Assembly: GCF_000632715.1 (NCBI RefSeq)
Contig: NZ_BAWO01000021.1
Span: forward strand, 1-64,000
Direction of reading: 5' to 3'
DNA from: Parageobacillus caldoxylosilyticus NBRC 107762
Lineage (GTDB): Bacteria; Bacillota; Bacilli; Bacillales; Anoxybacillaceae
DNA length: 64,000 nt
This document shows, in pieces, positions 1 to 10,269 of this stretch. A program made the position numbers and the translations under genes. The first letter of the stretch is position 1. Each line of letters starts with the position of its first letter. The notes below the pieces were generated by a model. The model did not search any database. It was not told the DNA's origin and saw only the letters and a list, made by a program, of their open reading frames with translations.

Positions 1-63
1 AGGTGTTTCCCGGTTCCATCGCGAGGAGTCGATTTTTATAGATTTTAGTAACCAGGAAATACA

Positions 64-156
64 ATGTCCCGGAAAACACAAAAGTTCGTCGTTTATTTAA
101 TGTTGATTTCCATGCTCATTACCACGATTTTAGCCGGCATTAGCATGTGGTTTTAA
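64..156 (+). CDS. prli42: Prli42-like membrane microprotein
   Basis: A 30-codon ORF encodes a basic N-terminus (MSRKTQK) followed by one hydrophobic helix ending in MWF. This size and pattern match Prli42, the tiny membrane anchor that ties the stressosome to the membrane in Listeria and is conserved in Firmicutes. A purine-rich AGGAAA lies a few bases before the ATG. The product should be a single-pass membrane peptide. The match rests on length and pattern only. It is followed by a bidirectional terminator shared with the opposing L,D-transpeptidase gene. Confidence 0.75.
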   Translation: MSRKTQKFVVYLMLISMLITTILAGISMWF

Positions 157-213
157 TTAGAAAAGCGGAGGCGGCGGGGTCATCCGTTTTTCAACAGGTC
201 GCTTGTCTGCACG

Positions 214-250
214 AAAAAGGCAAGCTCCGTGATGAGGAAGCTTGCCTTTT
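214..250. terminator. Bidirectional intrinsic terminator
   Basis: Inverted repeat AAGGCAAGCT/AGCTTGCCTT flanked by A and T runs, so it can stop the Prli42 transcript (+) and the L,D-transpeptidase transcript (-). Confidence 0.85.
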
Positions 251-252
251 CA

Positions 253-759
253 TCAAAGCGCCCCATATCGCTTGGCAATCGAATAAAACGATTCATTGCT
301 GCGGATAATCAGCACTTTTGTGCCGATCGGCACTTTTTCGTATACCTGTTCGACGTCTTGATTATACATGCGCACACAGCCTAGCGAGACATATTTTCCG
401 ATGGAGGCTGGGTTGTTGGTGCCGTGGATTCCATATATGCGGCCGCCCGTTCCTCGCGCATTAAAACCGATCCATCGCGTTCCAAGCGGATTGTTTGGCG
501 CACCGCCTGGAATGTTTTTTTTGCGGTAATACGGATTTTTCGCTTTCACCGTCACGGTAAACAGCCCTTCCGGCGTTAATGACGCATTGACGCCCGTCGC
601 CACTGGATATACTGATTCAATTCTTCCGTTACGGATAAAGGCCATTTTATTGGTTGTCTTATTGATAATGATCAACGGAGTTATCTCCGCTGCGGAAAAG
701 TCAAGAAACGACAAGAACGAAGAAACGAACAACATGGCTGCTAGCAGAAAGCGTACCAT
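253..759 (-). CDS. L,D-transpeptidase (YkuD family), secreted
   Basis: A 168-residue protein with an N-terminal signal peptide or anchor (residues 1-24, cleavage near SAAE) and a YkuD catalytic domain. The hallmark HG...SxGCxRM motif is seen as HGTNNPASIGK followed by SLGCVRM, which supplies the catalytic His and Cys. Enzymes of this family make 3-3 cross-links in peptidoglycan or remodel spore or vegetative wall outside the membrane. There is no separate LysM domain, so this is a minimal version. AAGGGTGAAACAAA precedes the ATG. It is monocistronic, between two terminators or gaps. The exact physiological role (vegetative or spore) cannot be read from sequence. Confidence 0.9.
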   Translation of the reverse strand: MVRFLLAAMLFVSSFLSFLDFSAAEITPLIIINKTTNKMAFIRNGRIESVYPVATGVNASLTPEGLFTVTVKAKNPYYRKKNIPGGAPNNPLGTRWIGFNARGTGGRIYGIHGTNNPASIGKYVSLGCVRMYNQDVEQVYEKVPIGTKVLIIRSNESFYSIAKRYGAL

Positions 760-846
760 TTTGTTTCACCCTTTTTCCGTTGTTTTTATTATAGTGTGAA
801 ACAAACGCAGTGCAAGCATGCATCGTTCGCCCATCGCAGCGGAAGT

Positions 847-1806
847 TTATTTTTTCCTTTCCGATACACCAAACTGACTTTTAATAATCAAATATTGCTC
901 CAACTCTTTTACTAAATGCAATAGCGCGGCGCGTTCCTCAAATTCTTCGCGTGTTTTTGGAAGCGGCATCGTTTCAAACCGTTTTCGCATATCATAAAGC
1001 TCGCGGAGAAAACGGTCGGCCGTATTGCCCGGATGAATGGCATCGCTTAATTTGTCGATAAAATCGGCGATCATCATGCGTTGCTCTACCGTATACGTCA
1101 GCGAAGTAACAAGCGGCAGCACTCTTTCTATAATTTCCAGCTGTCTTTCCCGCATGCGAAAATAATGAACATATTCGTCCTCGTACCGCAGCATGCGATT
1201 TTCGACATTGCGCAGCGCCAATTGCTTTGCCTGCTGCAGCGTCTCGGCCGCAAGCGGCAATTCTTTTCCGTCCCAATCCGTTTCATTTGTGCGCAAATAG
1301 CGGACAATCTCTTTTAAAATAATGCGGAATAAATCTTCGACAATGCGCTGATATTCCTTTAGCTTCTTTTCTGCGCTTGGCATATACATATTCATCAACA
1401 GCGCCACGCTCATACCGATGGCAATCAGCAGCAGTTCATTGAAAATAATGGACCATGTAAACTGCCTTGCTGCGTACAAATGGAGAATAATGACCGAGCT
1501 GGTGACGATCCCCTCATTTACCTTCAGCCATACGGTCGTCGGAATAAAAAAGAGAAGCAATAGTCCGACCGTAAACGGATAATAGCCGATCCCTCGGAAA
1601 AAGATATAAGAAAACAACATCGCTACGACACAGGCGACAAAGCGAGCCCATGCCGTTTGCAGCGATCGTTTTTTTGTGACTTGAATGCATAAAATCGTAA
1701 TAATGCCGGCAGAGGCAAAATTATGTAACCCTGCTAGCTGGGCGATGCTAATCGAAAGCGCGGTGCCTATTGCTGTTTTCGCTGTGCGGTATCCGATTTT
1801 CACCAT
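847..1806 (-). CDS. yqjA: YqjA-like membrane protein (aromatic acid exporter/DUF939 family)
   Basis: A 319-residue protein. The N-terminal ~150 residues are strongly hydrophobic with four to six predicted helices (GTALSISIAQLAG, ITILCIQV, LLLLFFIP). The C-terminal half is charged, helical and cytoplasmic. Length and layout match Bacillus YqjA and the aromatic-acid-exporter-like DUF939 family. Transport activity is inferred from the family only and the substrate is unknown. In B. subtilis the same gene sits beside the art/yqiXYZ transporter, as here. ATG start with GGGGAATGAAGAA upstream. It is separated from the ABC transporter by a terminator, so it is a distinct transcript. Confidence 0.8.
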   Translation of the reverse strand: MVKIGYRTAKTAIGTALSISIAQLAGLHNFASAGIITILCIQVTKKRSLQTAWARFVACVVAMLFSYIFFRGIGYYPFTVGLLLLFFIPTTVWLKVNEGIVTSSVIILHLYAARQFTWSIIFNELLLIAIGMSVALLMNMYMPSAEKKLKEYQRIVEDLFRIILKEIVRYLRTNETDWDGKELPLAAETLQQAKQLALRNVENRMLRYEDEYVHYFRMRERQLEIIERVLPLVTSLTYTVEQRMMIADFIDKLSDAIHPGNTADRFLRELYDMRKRFETMPLPKTREEFEERAALLHLVKELEQYLIIKSQFGVSERKK

Positions 1807-1831
1807 TTCTTCATTCCCCTGACCAAAATTA

Positions 1832-1859
1832 AAAAAGATGATCCAAAGATCATCTTTTT
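1832..1859 (-). terminator. Terminator of the amino-acid ABC transporter operon region
   Basis: Near-perfect hairpin AAAAAGATGATC-CAAA-GATCATCTTTTT directly downstream of the ATPase gene. Symmetric A/T runs make it usable on either strand. Confidence 0.85.
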
Positions 1860-1870
1860 ATTGTACTTCA

Positions 1871-2593
1871 TTATAACATCTTTTCAAGAAATTCTTGAGC
1901 CCGCTTGCTTTTCGGAGATGCAAAAAATTCATGTGGCGGCGCGTCCTCGACAAGCTGGCCGCCGTCTAAAAACAACACCCGGTCAGCGACTTCACGGGCA
2001 AAGCCCATTTCATGAGTGACAATCGCCATCGTCATTCCCGTATGGGCAAGCGACTTCATTACTTCAAGAACTTCTTTGACCATTTCCGGGTCAAGCGCTG
2101 ACGTTGGTTCGTCAAACAGCATCACATCCGGCGACATAGCAAGCGCCCTTGCAATCGCCACGCGCTGCTTTTGCCCGCCCGACAGCCGGCTTGGATATTC
2201 GTTTGCCTTTTGTTCCAATCCGACCTTTTTCAACAACTCGATGCCTTTTGCCTCCGCTTCGGCTTTCGTCATTCCTTTTACTTTAATCGGGGCATACGTG
2301 ACATTTTCAAGCACGGTCATATGAGGAAACAAATGAAAATGTTGAAACACCATGCCGACATGCTGGCGCACTTTCATAATGTTTGTCTTTTTATCCGTAA
2401 TTTCCTGGTCACCAATCCAAATTCTCCCCCGCGTCGGTTCCTCCAACAAGTTTAAGCAGCGTAAAAACGTCGATTTTCCCGACCCGGATGGACCGATCAC
2501 CGCCACTACCTCGCCTTGCTTAATCGTTGTCGTAATTCCTTTTAATACTTCTAATTTCCCAAACGATTTATGCAAATCCTCGACTTTAATCAC
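1871..2593 (-). CDS. artR: Amino-acid ABC transporter ATPase (ArtR/GlnQ type)
   Basis: A 240-residue ABC ATPase of the polar amino acid uptake subfamily. Visible motifs in order: Walker [10 protein letters not shown] (~33-41), Q-loop FQHFHLFPH, signature LSGGQKQR, Walker [13 protein letters not shown], and the H-loop VTHEMGFA. It energises import of a basic or polar amino acid through the adjacent permease. It overlaps the permease gene by 8 bp, indicating translational coupling. Gene order (binding protein, permease, ATPase) matches artP-artQ-artR (yqiXYZ) of B. subtilis, an arginine-type importer. The substrate is inferred from synteny and the ArgR-like box upstream of the operon. Confidence 0.92.
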   Translation of the reverse strand: MIKVEDLHKSFGKLEVLKGITTTIKQGEVVAVIGPSGSGKSTFLRCLNLLEEPTRGRIWIGDQEITDKKTNIMKVRQHVGMVFQHFHLFPHMTVLENVTYAPIKVKGMTKAEAEAKGIELLKKVGLEQKANEYPSRLSGGQKQRVAIARALAMSPDVMLFDEPTSALDPEMVKEVLEVMKSLAHTGMTMAIVTHEMGFAREVADRVLFLDGGQLVEDAPPHEFFASPKSKRAQEFLEKML

Positions 2594-3245
2594 TTTTTCT
2601 CAATCTCCCTTCTAACGCTTTGCCAAGCAGCGTAAGAAGCATGACTAAAACATAGTAAATACATCCAGCAATCAATAGCGGCTCAATATACCGATAAACT
2701 TGTCCGCCAACGATGTAAGCCCGCCGCATGACATCCATTGCTCCAATTACCGTTACAACCGCAGATTCTTTCGTCAATGTAATCAATTCATTCATCAATG
2801 CCGGCAAAATATTTTTCAGCGCTTGCGGCAAAATAATGTCTCGCATCATTAGCTTATACGGAACACCAAGCGCCAGCGCCGCTTCCCGCTGTCCTTTATC
2901 AACGGCTAAAATGCCGGCACGGATAATTTCAGAGACATAGGCGGCGGAGTTTAACCCGAACGCGATGACCGCTGCGGGAAACGCGTCAATTTCAAAACCG
3001 GTAAGCTGCGGTATTCCAAAATAAATAAGAACAAGCTGTAATACAAGCGGCGTGCCGCGAAACACGGATGTATAGGCATCGGCAAACCATGTCAAAACCT
3101 TCATTCCGCCAATCTTCATTAACGCTAAAATAACTCCAAACACAAACCCTAACAACGCCGCAAAAACGACAATTTTTAACGTAACTGCGATTCCTTGCAA
3201 TATATACGGAATTGATGGAACAATTTGCGAAAAATCTAAATTCAC
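2586..3245 (-). CDS. artQ: Amino-acid ABC transporter permease
   Basis: Inner-membrane permease of the His/Glu/Gln/Arg family, with about five hydrophobic helices and the EAA-loop [29 protein letters not shown] that contacts the ATPase. I place the start at a GTG (product begins MNLDFSQI, 219 residues). AAGG lies 5 bases upstream, the N-terminus then resembles B. subtilis YqiY, and the ATG 12 bases upstream directly abuts the AAGGAAGG. A palindrome before the gene separates it from the binding-protein gene. It works with the neighbouring ATPase and lipoprotein. Confidence 0.9.
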   Translation of the reverse strand: MNLDFSQIVPSIPYILQGIAVTLKIVVFAALLGFVFGVILALMKIGGMKVLTWFADAYTSVFRGTPLVLQLVLIYFGIPQLTGFEIDAFPAAVIAFGLNSAAYVSEIIRAGILAVDKGQREAALALGVPYKLMMRDIILPQALKNILPALMNELITLTKESAVVTVIGAMDVMRRAYIVGGQVYRYIEPLLIAGCIYYVLVMLLTLLGKALEGRLRKSD

Positions 3246-3280
3246 GTGAGCCTTCATCCTTCCTTGCAACATAGTGAAAA

Positions 3281-3313
3281 CGTTCAAAAAGGAGATCAGA
3301 TCCTTTTTGAACG
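3281..3313 (-). terminator. Intercistronic hairpin between binding-protein and permease genes
   Basis: Perfect 13-bp inverted repeat CGTTCAAAAAGGA / TCCTTTTTGAACG with a 7-base loop, followed on the minus strand by only four T. It looks like a leaky terminator or mRNA-stabilising hairpin that would keep binding-protein expression above permease expression. Confidence 0.75.
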
Positions 3314-3320
3314 CATAACT

Positions 3321-4100
3321 TTACTGGTCAAACCATTTTTTAATCAACTTGTCCACTTCGCCGTTTTTCATTTTTTCTTGCAATACTTTGTTAAACTCAT
3401 CGCGCAGCTTGCTGCCTTTCGGGAAGGCGATAGCGGAGCCTGCTTCTTGTTCGCTTGTTGGCATCGTGTGCCCTTCTAATTTGCCATTGCTATTTTTCAA
3501 ATACCCTTTTGCGACTGTATCTTCGATAATCGCTGCATCAAAGCGCCCTGCTTGAATCTCTTGAATTAACTCCGGAATGCGGTTGCGGCTTTCAATTTTC
3601 ATGTCAACTGTCTTTGCAATTTTATTTGCTTCTCCTTCTTGAATCGAGCCAGTTTGAACACCAACCGTTTTTCCTTTTAAATCTTCGACCGTTTTAATGC
3701 CGCTTCCTTTTTTGGAAACGATCATGTTTCGCGCTACATAATACACATCCGAGAAATCAACGCTTTTCTTGCGTTTTTCCGTCGGTGTCATTCCCGCCAA
3801 CACAAAATCGACTTTTCCCGACTGCAGTGCTGGGATAAGACCAGTAAAATCCATATCCACGATTTGAATTTCATATCCCAATTCTTTCGCAATCATTTTC
3901 GCCAAATCGACATCAAAGCCAATAATGTCATTCCCTTTCGCCGTATCAATATATTCAAATGGCGCATAGTCGGCGGAAGTGCCCATTTTTAATACTTTCT
4001 TTTGCTCTCCGCTTCCGTTTTTCTGCCCCCCTGTGCCACACGCCGAGAGCAAACCAATTAATAGAATGCTAGCAATAAAAAGCAACAACGATTTTTTCAT
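3321..4100 (-). CDS. artP: Amino-acid ABC transporter substrate-binding lipoprotein
   Basis: A 259-residue extracellular binding protein. The signal peptide ends in a lipobox (LLSAC, Cys at ~21), so it should be lipid-anchored outside the membrane. The family-3 solute-binding signature is seen as GFDVDLAKMIAKELG, with MTPTEKRKKSVDFS and the conserved GVQTGS phosphate-like loop. It captures a basic or polar amino acid and hands it to the downstream permease. It is the first gene of the operon. The upstream region carries an ArgR-like palindrome. Arginine as substrate is an inference from synteny and that box. Confidence 0.9.
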   Translation of the reverse strand: MKKSLLLFIASILLIGLLSACGTGGQKNGSGEQKKVLKMGTSADYAPFEYIDTAKGNDIIGFDVDLAKMIAKELGYEIQIVDMDFTGLIPALQSGKVDFVLAGMTPTEKRKKSVDFSDVYYVARNMIVSKKGSGIKTVEDLKGKTVGVQTGSIQEGEANKIAKTVDMKIESRNRIPELIQEIQAGRFDAAIIEDTVAKGYLKNSNGKLEGHTMPTSEQEAGSAIAFPKGSKLRDEFNKVLQEKMKNGEVDKLIKKWFDQ

Positions 4101-4151
4101 ACGGTGTCTCTCCCTCTCTGCTCAAAAAAATTAAATAATTTTTATAATATT

Positions 4152-4210
4152 ATGAATAAGTTTTAAAGATTAATTAATAATACACACTTTGTTTTTGAAT
4201 ATATATTCTA
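4152..4210 (-). promoter_or_regulatory. ArgR-like operator region upstream of the art operon
   Basis: A 12-bp perfect palindrome GAATATATATTC (4197-4208) and a half-site ATGAATAA (4152-4159) lie about 50-110 bp upstream of the binding-protein gene. Both resemble the Bacillus ARG box (ATGAATAA...ATTCA type). ArgR itself is encoded at 27286-27735 in this window. Function is inferred. Confidence 0.45.
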
Positions 4211-4296
4211 CGTTTTGTATATTAACACATTAAGTAATAATTATGCAATTCATATAAATAAATCATTTTTACTTTTTGAAAATAACAAGCAAATAA

Positions 4297-4327
4297 ATAA
4301 CGGAGCTGAAAAATTCAGCTCCGTTAT
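4297..4327 (-). terminator. Terminator of brxB
   Basis: Inverted repeat ATAACGGAGCTGAA-AAA-TTCAGCTCCGTTAT overlapping the brxB stop codon, followed by T-rich sequence on the minus strand. Confidence 0.85.
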
Positions 4328-4755
4328 ACTTCATCACAATATTGATCAAATGCCGCCTGCAGCTTTTGAACGACTTCAATCGGCTCATGCCCTTCGATTT
4401 CATGGCGATGAATCATCATACAAAGCTTGCCATCCTTTAATAAAGCGAAAGATGGAGAAGAAGGCGGCTGTCCTTCAAAATATTCCCTTGCCCGCGCCGT
4501 TGCCTCTTTATCTTGTCCGGCAAATACGGTTACAAGATGGTCTGGACGTTTGTCATAATGAATCGCGTGTGCCGCTGCAGGACGAGCAATGCCCCCCGCA
4601 CAACCGCATACCGAGTTAATCATCACAAGCGTTGTGCCTGGACGCTTGAATGCCGCATCAACTTCTTCAGGAGTACGCAACTCTTCAAAGCCAGCCTCCA
4701 CGATTTCGCGGCGTGATTGTTCCACAATATCATTAAATAGTGGAAATTGAAACAT
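4324..4755 (-). CDS. brxB: Bacilliredoxin (BrxA/BrxB family)
   Basis: A 143-residue cytosolic protein with the bacilliredoxin CGC active site (NSVCGCAGG) inside a thioredoxin-like fold, plus the conserved HRHEIEG near the C-terminus. Bacilliredoxins remove bacillithiol mixed disulfides from proteins after oxidative or hypochlorite stress. The ATG at 4755 is chosen because AAGGAGG lies 8 bases upstream and the N-terminus MFQFPLFND fits the family. An upstream in-frame GTG overlaps the ribosome site. It is adjacent to the mut genes but separated by about 40 bp with its own terminator. Confidence 0.9.
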   Translation of the reverse strand: MFQFPLFNDIVEQSRREIVEAGFEELRTPEEVDAAFKRPGTTLVMINSVCGCAGGIARPAAAHAIHYDKRPDHLVTVFAGQDKEATARAREYFEGQPPSSPSFALLKDGKLCMMIHRHEIEGHEPIEVVQKLQAAFDQYCDEV

Positions 4756-4794
4756 GCTAAGCACCTCCTTCTCCTATCGTATCACATTTTTCCA

Positions 4795-5895
4795 TTATGA
4801 CCTACTTTCATATATCTTAATGAGTTCCCGTACCGCGGAAGTAACGGATTGTGTTCCAGAAATAACCTTATTTTCAATGACCGGCAGCTTCTCTTTTACC
4901 GCAGGATGGGAAAAGAAACTTGTTTCTAAATAATCTTTAATCATCGAGTAAATCCAATCTTTTTGTTGATGGCGCCGGCGCATATCAAACACGCCCGACT
5001 GTTTCGTCGTTTCCACAAACTTCTCAATCACGTTCCAAATCTCTTCGATGCCTTCTCCTAAAAGCGCCGAGCACGTATACGCTTTTGTTTCCCAGCCCGG
5101 CGTTGCTGGACGCAAATAGTGGAGAAATTGATTGTATTCTTTTTGGGCCGCCAACGCTTTCGGCTTATTGTCGCCATCCGCTTTGTTAATCACAATCGCA
5201 TCGGTTAATTCCATAATTCCGCGCTTCATTCCTTGCAATTCGTCACCTGCTCCGGTCAACACCAGCATTAAAAAGAAATCGACCATGCCGCGGACGACAA
5301 ACTCGCTTTGCCCGACGCCGACCGTTTCCACCAATATGATGTCATATCCCGCCGCTTCGCAAAGCATCATCGTTTCCCGCGTTTTGCGGTGCACCCCGCC
5401 AAGCGCTCCGCCTGATGGGGACGGACGAATAAAGGCGCGCGGATGGCGGGCCAGTGTTTCCATCCGTGTTTTATCGCCGAGGATGCTGCCGCCGGTAATG
5501 GAGCTGCTCGGATCGACCGCCAGCACAGCGACGCGATGTCCCTTTTCACATAAAAACGTGCCAAACGCTTCGATGAACGTGCTCTTCCCCGCTCCCGGCA
5601 CACCGGTGATGCCGATGCGGATCGACTTGCCGACGTGCGGCAAAAGTTTATTTAGCACTTGCTGGGCGATGTCCATATGCTTCGCGGCATTGCTTTCCAC
5701 CAAGGTGATCGCCTGCGCCAAAATCGTACGGTCATTGTTTAGCACGCCGGCGACATACTCCTCCACGGACCGTTCTTTTCGTTTCACCCACCGCTTCGGG
5801 GCGGACGGAGGAGCCGCTTTCACATACGTAGTGGCAAATTCGTCTTTCCTGTCCTCTTCCACCCATTCGGGACGCTGTGTTCGTTCGTCGCTCAT
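4795..5895 (-). CDS. meaB: Methylmalonyl-CoA mutase-associated GTPase
   Basis: A 366-residue G3E-family P-loop GTPase: Walker [10 protein letters not shown] (~97-105), switch region [18 protein letters not shown], Walker [15 protein letters not shown], and base-recognition NKAD. MeaB (ArgK-like) gates delivery of adenosylcobalamin to, and protects, methylmalonyl-CoA mutase. The start codon overlaps the mutB stop by 4 bp (ATGA), a typical coupled arrangement that supports the partner assignment. It has a ~50-residue charged N-terminal extension. It is the last gene of the mutA-mutB-meaB operon. Confidence 0.93.
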   Translation of the reverse strand: MSDERTQRPEWVEEDRKDEFATTYVKAAPPSAPKRWVKRKERSVEEYVAGVLNNDRTILAQAITLVESNAAKHMDIAQQVLNKLLPHVGKSIRIGITGVPGAGKSTFIEAFGTFLCEKGHRVAVLAVDPSSSITGGSILGDKTRMETLARHPRAFIRPSPSGGALGGVHRKTRETMMLCEAAGYDIILVETVGVGQSEFVVRGMVDFFLMLVLTGAGDELQGMKRGIMELTDAIVINKADGDNKPKALAAQKEYNQFLHYLRPATPGWETKAYTCSALLGEGIEEIWNVIEKFVETTKQSGVFDMRRRHQQKDWIYSMIKDYLETSFFSHPAVKEKLPVIENKVISGTQSVTSAVRELIKIYESRS

Positions 5896-8087
5896 TGGCT
5901 CACTTCCTCGTAACCGAGACGTTTATAAATTTCTTCGATCACTTTTTCGGCGGCAACTGGAATAACTGTTCCCGGCCCGAAAATGGCAGATGCGCCGTGT
6001 TGATATAAAAACTCATAATCTTGCGGCGGAATGACGCCGCCGACAACAACGATAATATCTTCGCGGCCAAGCTTGCGCAGTTCTTCCACCAATTGCGGCA
6101 GCAACGTTTTATGACCGCCGGCGAGCGAGCTGATGCCGACGACATGGACATCGTTTTCAACCGCTTGGCGCGCCGTTTCTTCCGGCGTCTGGAACAGCGG
6201 GCCGATGTCAACGTCAAATCCTAAATCGGCAAACGCCGTCGCGATCACTTTCGCCCCGCGGTCATGGCCGTCCTGCCCCATTTTCGCAATCATAATCCGC
6301 GGGCGACGCCCTTCCAATTCATAAAATTCATCGGTCATTTTTTTGACGCGTTCAAATTGCTCTTCATTTTGGAATTCGGAGCTGTACACGCCGCTAATCG
6401 AGCGGATCACCGCTTTATGGCGCTTCGCCACTTTTTCAATCGCATACGAAATTTCGCCCAATGTCGCACGGACGCGCGCCGCCTGCACGGCCAATTCAAG
6501 CAAATTTCCTTCTCCTGTTTCCGTCGCTTTCGTAATCGCGTCAAGCGCCTCTTGTACTTTTTGCTCATCGCGGGAGGCGCGCAGCTGTTTTAATCTTTCA
6601 ATCTGGCGCATCCGCACCGCCGTATTGTCGACTTCTAAAATTTCAATCGGCTCTTCTTTTTCCGGACGGTATTTGTTGACGCCGATGATCGTTTCCGCCC
6701 CGGAGTCAATGCGTGCTTGGCGTCTTGCCGCCGCTTCTTCAATGCGCATTTTCGGAATCCCCGTTTCAATTGCTTTGGCCATGCCGCCAAGGCTTTCGAT
6801 TTCTTCAATATGCTTCCACGCCCGTTTCATCAATTCGTTCGTTAACGTTTCTACATAATAAGAACCTGCCCATGGGTCAATGACATTGCAAATCCCCGTT
6901 TCATCTTGCAAGTAAAGCTGTGTATTACGGGCAATGCGCGCCGAGAAATCGGTCGGAAGCGCGATCGCTTCATCGAGCGCGTTCGTATGGAGCGACTGCG
7001 TATGGCCAAGCGCCGCCGCATGCGCTTCGATCAATGTGCGCACGACATTGTTAAACGGATCTTGTTCGGTCAAGCTCCATCCCGATGTTTGCGAGTGCGT
7101 CCGCAATGCGAGCGATTTCGGGTTTTTCGGGTTGAACGTTTTCATCATTTTCGCCCACATGATGCGCGCCGCGCGCATTTTCGCAACTTCCATGAAATAA
7201 TTCATGCCGATCGCCCAGAAGAAGGAAAGCCGTGGCGCAAAGGAGTCGATATCAATTCCTGCTTTTAAGCCAGTGCGCACGTACTCCAATCCGTCAGCGA
7301 GCGTATACGCCAATTCAATATCGGCCGGCGCCCCCGCTTCTTGCATATGGTAGCCGGAAATGCTGATGCTGTTAAACTTTGGCATGTATTTTGAAGTGTA
7401 CTCAAAAATATCCGCAATGATGCGCATCGACGTTTCCGGAGGATAAATGTAAGTGTTGCGCACCATATATTCTTTTAAAATATCGTTTTGAATCGTCCCG
7501 GAAAGCTTGTCTTGCGTGACGCCTTGCTCTTCGGCCGTGACAATATAAAACGCCATAATCGGCAGCACTGCACCGTTCATTGTCATCGACACCGACATTT
7601 GGTCAAGCGGAATGCCGTCAAACAAAATCTTCATATCCAAAACCGAATCGATCGCCACCCCTGCTTTGCCGACGTCGCCGACGACGCGTGGATGATCGGA
7701 GTCATAGCCGCGGTGGGTGGCAAGGTCAAAGGCAACGGACAGCCCTTTTTGCCCCATCGCCAAATTGCGGCGGTAAAAGGCATTGCTTTCTTCCGCTGTC
7801 GAAAACCCCGCATATTGCCGGATCGTCCACGGCCGATTCACGTACATCGACGGATACGGCCCGCGCAAATACGGTGGGATTCCCGGCATATAATCAAGAA
7901 AATCATAATCTTCGATATCTTTTTTCGTATAAAGCGGCTTAATGGCGATATGCTCATTCGTCTGAAACAGCAGGTCATCGATGGATGCCCGCACCTTGTC
8001 TTCGATCGCCTGTTTCCATTGTCGCTCATCTGCCGTTTGTTTTGTGATTTCTAGCGAAAGATTGGTAAAATCAACTTGTTTATTCAT
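5892..8087 (-). CDS. mutB: Methylmalonyl-CoA mutase large (catalytic) subunit
   Basis: A 731-residue AdoCbl-dependent mutase that interconverts methylmalonyl-CoA and succinyl-CoA. The N-terminal TIM barrel carries the family signature around [23 protein letters not shown]. The C-terminal B12 domain has the cobalt-ligand motif DGHDRG (~605) and the GG loop VVVGGVIP, so this is the cofactor-binding subunit. It overlaps mutA by 8 bp and meaB by 4 bp. The role is final disposal of propionyl units from Ile, Val or odd-chain fatty acids into the TCA cycle. The first step (propionyl-CoA carboxylase) is not in this window. Confidence 0.95.
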   Translation of the reverse strand: MNKQVDFTNLSLEITKQTADERQWKQAIEDKVRASIDDLLFQTNEHIAIKPLYTKKDIEDYDFLDYMPGIPPYLRGPYPSMYVNRPWTIRQYAGFSTAEESNAFYRRNLAMGQKGLSVAFDLATHRGYDSDHPRVVGDVGKAGVAIDSVLDMKILFDGIPLDQMSVSMTMNGAVLPIMAFYIVTAEEQGVTQDKLSGTIQNDILKEYMVRNTYIYPPETSMRIIADIFEYTSKYMPKFNSISISGYHMQEAGAPADIELAYTLADGLEYVRTGLKAGIDIDSFAPRLSFFWAIGMNYFMEVAKMRAARIMWAKMMKTFNPKNPKSLALRTHSQTSGWSLTEQDPFNNVVRTLIEAHAAALGHTQSLHTNALDEAIALPTDFSARIARNTQLYLQDETGICNVIDPWAGSYYVETLTNELMKRAWKHIEEIESLGGMAKAIETGIPKMRIEEAAARRQARIDSGAETIIGVNKYRPEKEEPIEILEVDNTAVRMRQIERLKQLRASRDEQKVQEALDAITKATETGEGNLLELAVQAARVRATLGEISYAIEKVAKRHKAVIRSISGVYSSEFQNEEQFERVKKMTDEFYELEGRRPRIMIAKMGQDGHDRGAKVIATAFADLGFDVDIGPLFQTPEETARQAVENDVHVVGISSLAGGHKTLLPQLVEELRKLGREDIIVVVGGVIPPQDYEFLYQHGASAIFGPGTVIPVAAEKVIEEIYKRLGYEEVSQ

Positions 8088-10125
8088 TGAGGGCCACCCC
8101 CATCTCTTTCATAAACGATACAATCATTTCATAACAGTTCGAACCGATATGGATAAAGCCATCGACCCCAGCCTCGATGAAAGTCTGTTCGATATCGGCC
8201 GGCTGTTTTCCGGCGACATACAGCTTCACGTTTGGCTTTGCCTGCTTGAACGCTTTGGCGATCGCCGGAACAATATCAGTGTAGCTTTCATCCGAGCCGC
8301 AAATAACATAATGCGTCCCGTTTGCATTGATTGCTTCTGACACCGCTTCCTCAGCGCTATGAACGCCTTCGCTTTTTTCAACAGCCATCCCGCCGGCTTC
8401 AAAAAAGCCGGTAATAAAATCGGCGCGCGCTTTATAGTTTGGAATATTTCCGATATTGATGAGATGAACGGCAGGGCGAGAACCGTATTTTTTCAGATAG
8501 GCTTCCGAAGCTTTGCGCAGCCGTTCGAACGGTTCGGCAAGGCGCCATTGTGTAATCGGCTTGACATGGATGGACGCTTCCTCTGTTTTCAATGCTGCTT
8601 CGATTTCCCGAGCGGTTGCTCGGCGCAAAGCCATGTCAACTGCCGTTTCGATCCATTGCTGATTGGCAAAGCCCGCCTGCAGCGCGGCAGCATGCTCTTT
8701 GTTGATGACGGATGAAGACCGCTGATGTTCGTTGCTTATATTCGTTTTTTCAACCGGTGCTTCCGCCAAGTTCGCGTAAAAATTGGTGCCGACAATTTTT
8801 TCTTTTCTCGTTTCGACGTTTTTCTTGCGCTGCCTTGCGACTGCTTCCACTTGCTCCTGCACAAAGCCGTCCGCGAGCGCCTGAACGATGCCGCCTCTTG
8901 CTTCAATTTGCTGGAACAGCTTCCACGCTTCTTCCGCCACTTGAGCCGTCAACGTTTCCACATAGTACGAACCGCCAGCCGGGTCAATGACATTGGCGAT
9001 ATGCGCTTCTTCCAACAAAATCAGCTGCGTGTTGCGGGCAATTCTCCGCGAAAATTCATCAGCTGGGCCGATCGCTTCGTCAAACGGAGAAACATGAAGG
9101 CTGTCTGTGCCGCCAACCGTTGCCGCAAACGCCTCGGCCGCCGCGCGAAGCATGTTGACATACGGATCGTACACCGTTTTCGTAAAATAGGACGTGCGTG
9201 CATGCATCGCGATTTTTTGCGATGACTCACTGCCGCCAAACGCTTTGACAATATTGGACCAAATGAGCCTTGCCGCGCGAAGCTTGGCGATTTCCATAAA
9301 AAAGTTGGAGCCGACAGAGAACGAAAACTGGATTCGCGGCGCAATGGCATCAACCGCCACTCCTCTTTCCAAGCAAGCACGGATATATTCCACTGCTGTT
9401 GCAAAGGCGAAAGCCAGCTCTTGCACTGCGTTCGCTCCGCCATTATGATACGGCTCGCCGCGGACGATCACCGTTTTTACGTTTGGCATATGTTCTTGCG
9501 CCCACTTCGTTACATCCGCCATGACATCATACAAAGCCGCAACCGATGGAGAGAGCTTTCCTGTTTCCGCCAGCGCGCCGATGGGATCCATGCCAATCGT
9601 TCCGCGCACCGTATTAAACGGTATTTGCCGTTGTTGCAAATAAGCGGCGAACAGCGCTAAAAATGAAAGCGACTGTGCTCCCGCATCGACGCGAAGCGAA
9701 TACGTATCCAATGAAATACCGGAAAACATAGCTTCGATATCGTCAAGTGATGTAACTGGAAACCCTAACCGCTCCAATACGATATGGATTTCCGTTTGCC
9801 CTTTTTCCAAATCATGCTTGACGATCTCGTTCCACTCGGTTGGACTGCTTGCGGAAATTTCCTGGCTTACTTTCCAAGGTTCTTTGATATATCCATTTGG
9901 CCTGGTGCCGCGGATATAATTAGCAAAACCTGGATACTGTTCGATATAGGCAAGCTTCTCTACATCATGGCGCGTATAAATAGGCTGAATCGTGATATTC
10001 TCATATGTAGTCGAATACAATTTTTCGAACGGTTTCCCTTTTAATGACTTTTCCACTTCCTGCTTCCACTCCGCAAAGCTTGGAGCGGGAAACGTCACAT
10101 TTTTCATCGTTGAAATATCGCTCAC
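8080..10125 (-). CDS. mutA: Methylmalonyl-CoA mutase small subunit
   Basis: A 681-residue homologue of mutB that forms the heterodimer partner. The TIM-barrel segment keeps [30 protein letters not shown], but the C-terminal Rossmann-like domain lacks the DxHxxG cobalt-binding motif ([15 protein letters not shown] instead), as expected of the non-catalytic subunit. The GTG at 10125 is chosen as start: AAGGGGG sits 8 bases upstream and the product begins [10 protein letters not shown]. An upstream ATG at 10158 lacks a ribosome site. It is the first gene of the mut operon, with a sigma-A-type promoter about 85 bp upstream. Confidence 0.92.
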   Translation of the reverse strand: MSDISTMKNVTFPAPSFAEWKQEVEKSLKGKPFEKLYSTTYENITIQPIYTRHDVEKLAYIEQYPGFANYIRGTRPNGYIKEPWKVSQEISASSPTEWNEIVKHDLEKGQTEIHIVLERLGFPVTSLDDIEAMFSGISLDTYSLRVDAGAQSLSFLALFAAYLQQRQIPFNTVRGTIGMDPIGALAETGKLSPSVAALYDVMADVTKWAQEHMPNVKTVIVRGEPYHNGGANAVQELAFAFATAVEYIRACLERGVAVDAIAPRIQFSFSVGSNFFMEIAKLRAARLIWSNIVKAFGGSESSQKIAMHARTSYFTKTVYDPYVNMLRAAAEAFAATVGGTDSLHVSPFDEAIGPADEFSRRIARNTQLILLEEAHIANVIDPAGGSYYVETLTAQVAEEAWKLFQQIEARGGIVQALADGFVQEQVEAVARQRKKNVETRKEKIVGTNFYANLAEAPVEKTNISNEHQRSSSVINKEHAAALQAGFANQQWIETAVDMALRRATAREIEAALKTEEASIHVKPITQWRLAEPFERLRKASEAYLKKYGSRPAVHLINIGNIPNYKARADFITGFFEAGGMAVEKSEGVHSAEEAVSEAINANGTHYVICGSDESYTDIVPAIAKAFKQAKPNVKLYVAGKQPADIEQTFIEAGVDGFIHIGSNCYEMIVSFMKEMGVALNE

Positions 10126-10209
10126 TATGTTTTCCCCCTTTTCAGTGCTTTCTCCCATCCATAGAAACCGCTTTCTTTTGCACTTTTAAAAATATTACTG
10201 ATATTTTTT

Positions 10210-10238
10210 ATTGTAGTACATGTGCATCGTTCTAGCAA
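10210..10238 (-). promoter_or_regulatory. Sigma-A-type promoter for the mutA-mutB-meaB operon
   Basis: TTGCTA (10238-10233), 17-bp spacer, TACAAT (10215-10210) on the minus strand, upstream of mutA. Confidence 0.5.
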
Positions 10239-10269
10239 CGAACAAAAAACTTTTGCGAAAAGACAAAGC

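Noticed and set aside
5132-5965. 277-codon plus-strand open frame over meaB and the mutB end
   Set aside because: Antisense shadow of conserved genes with low-complexity Ser/Pro/Thr composition.
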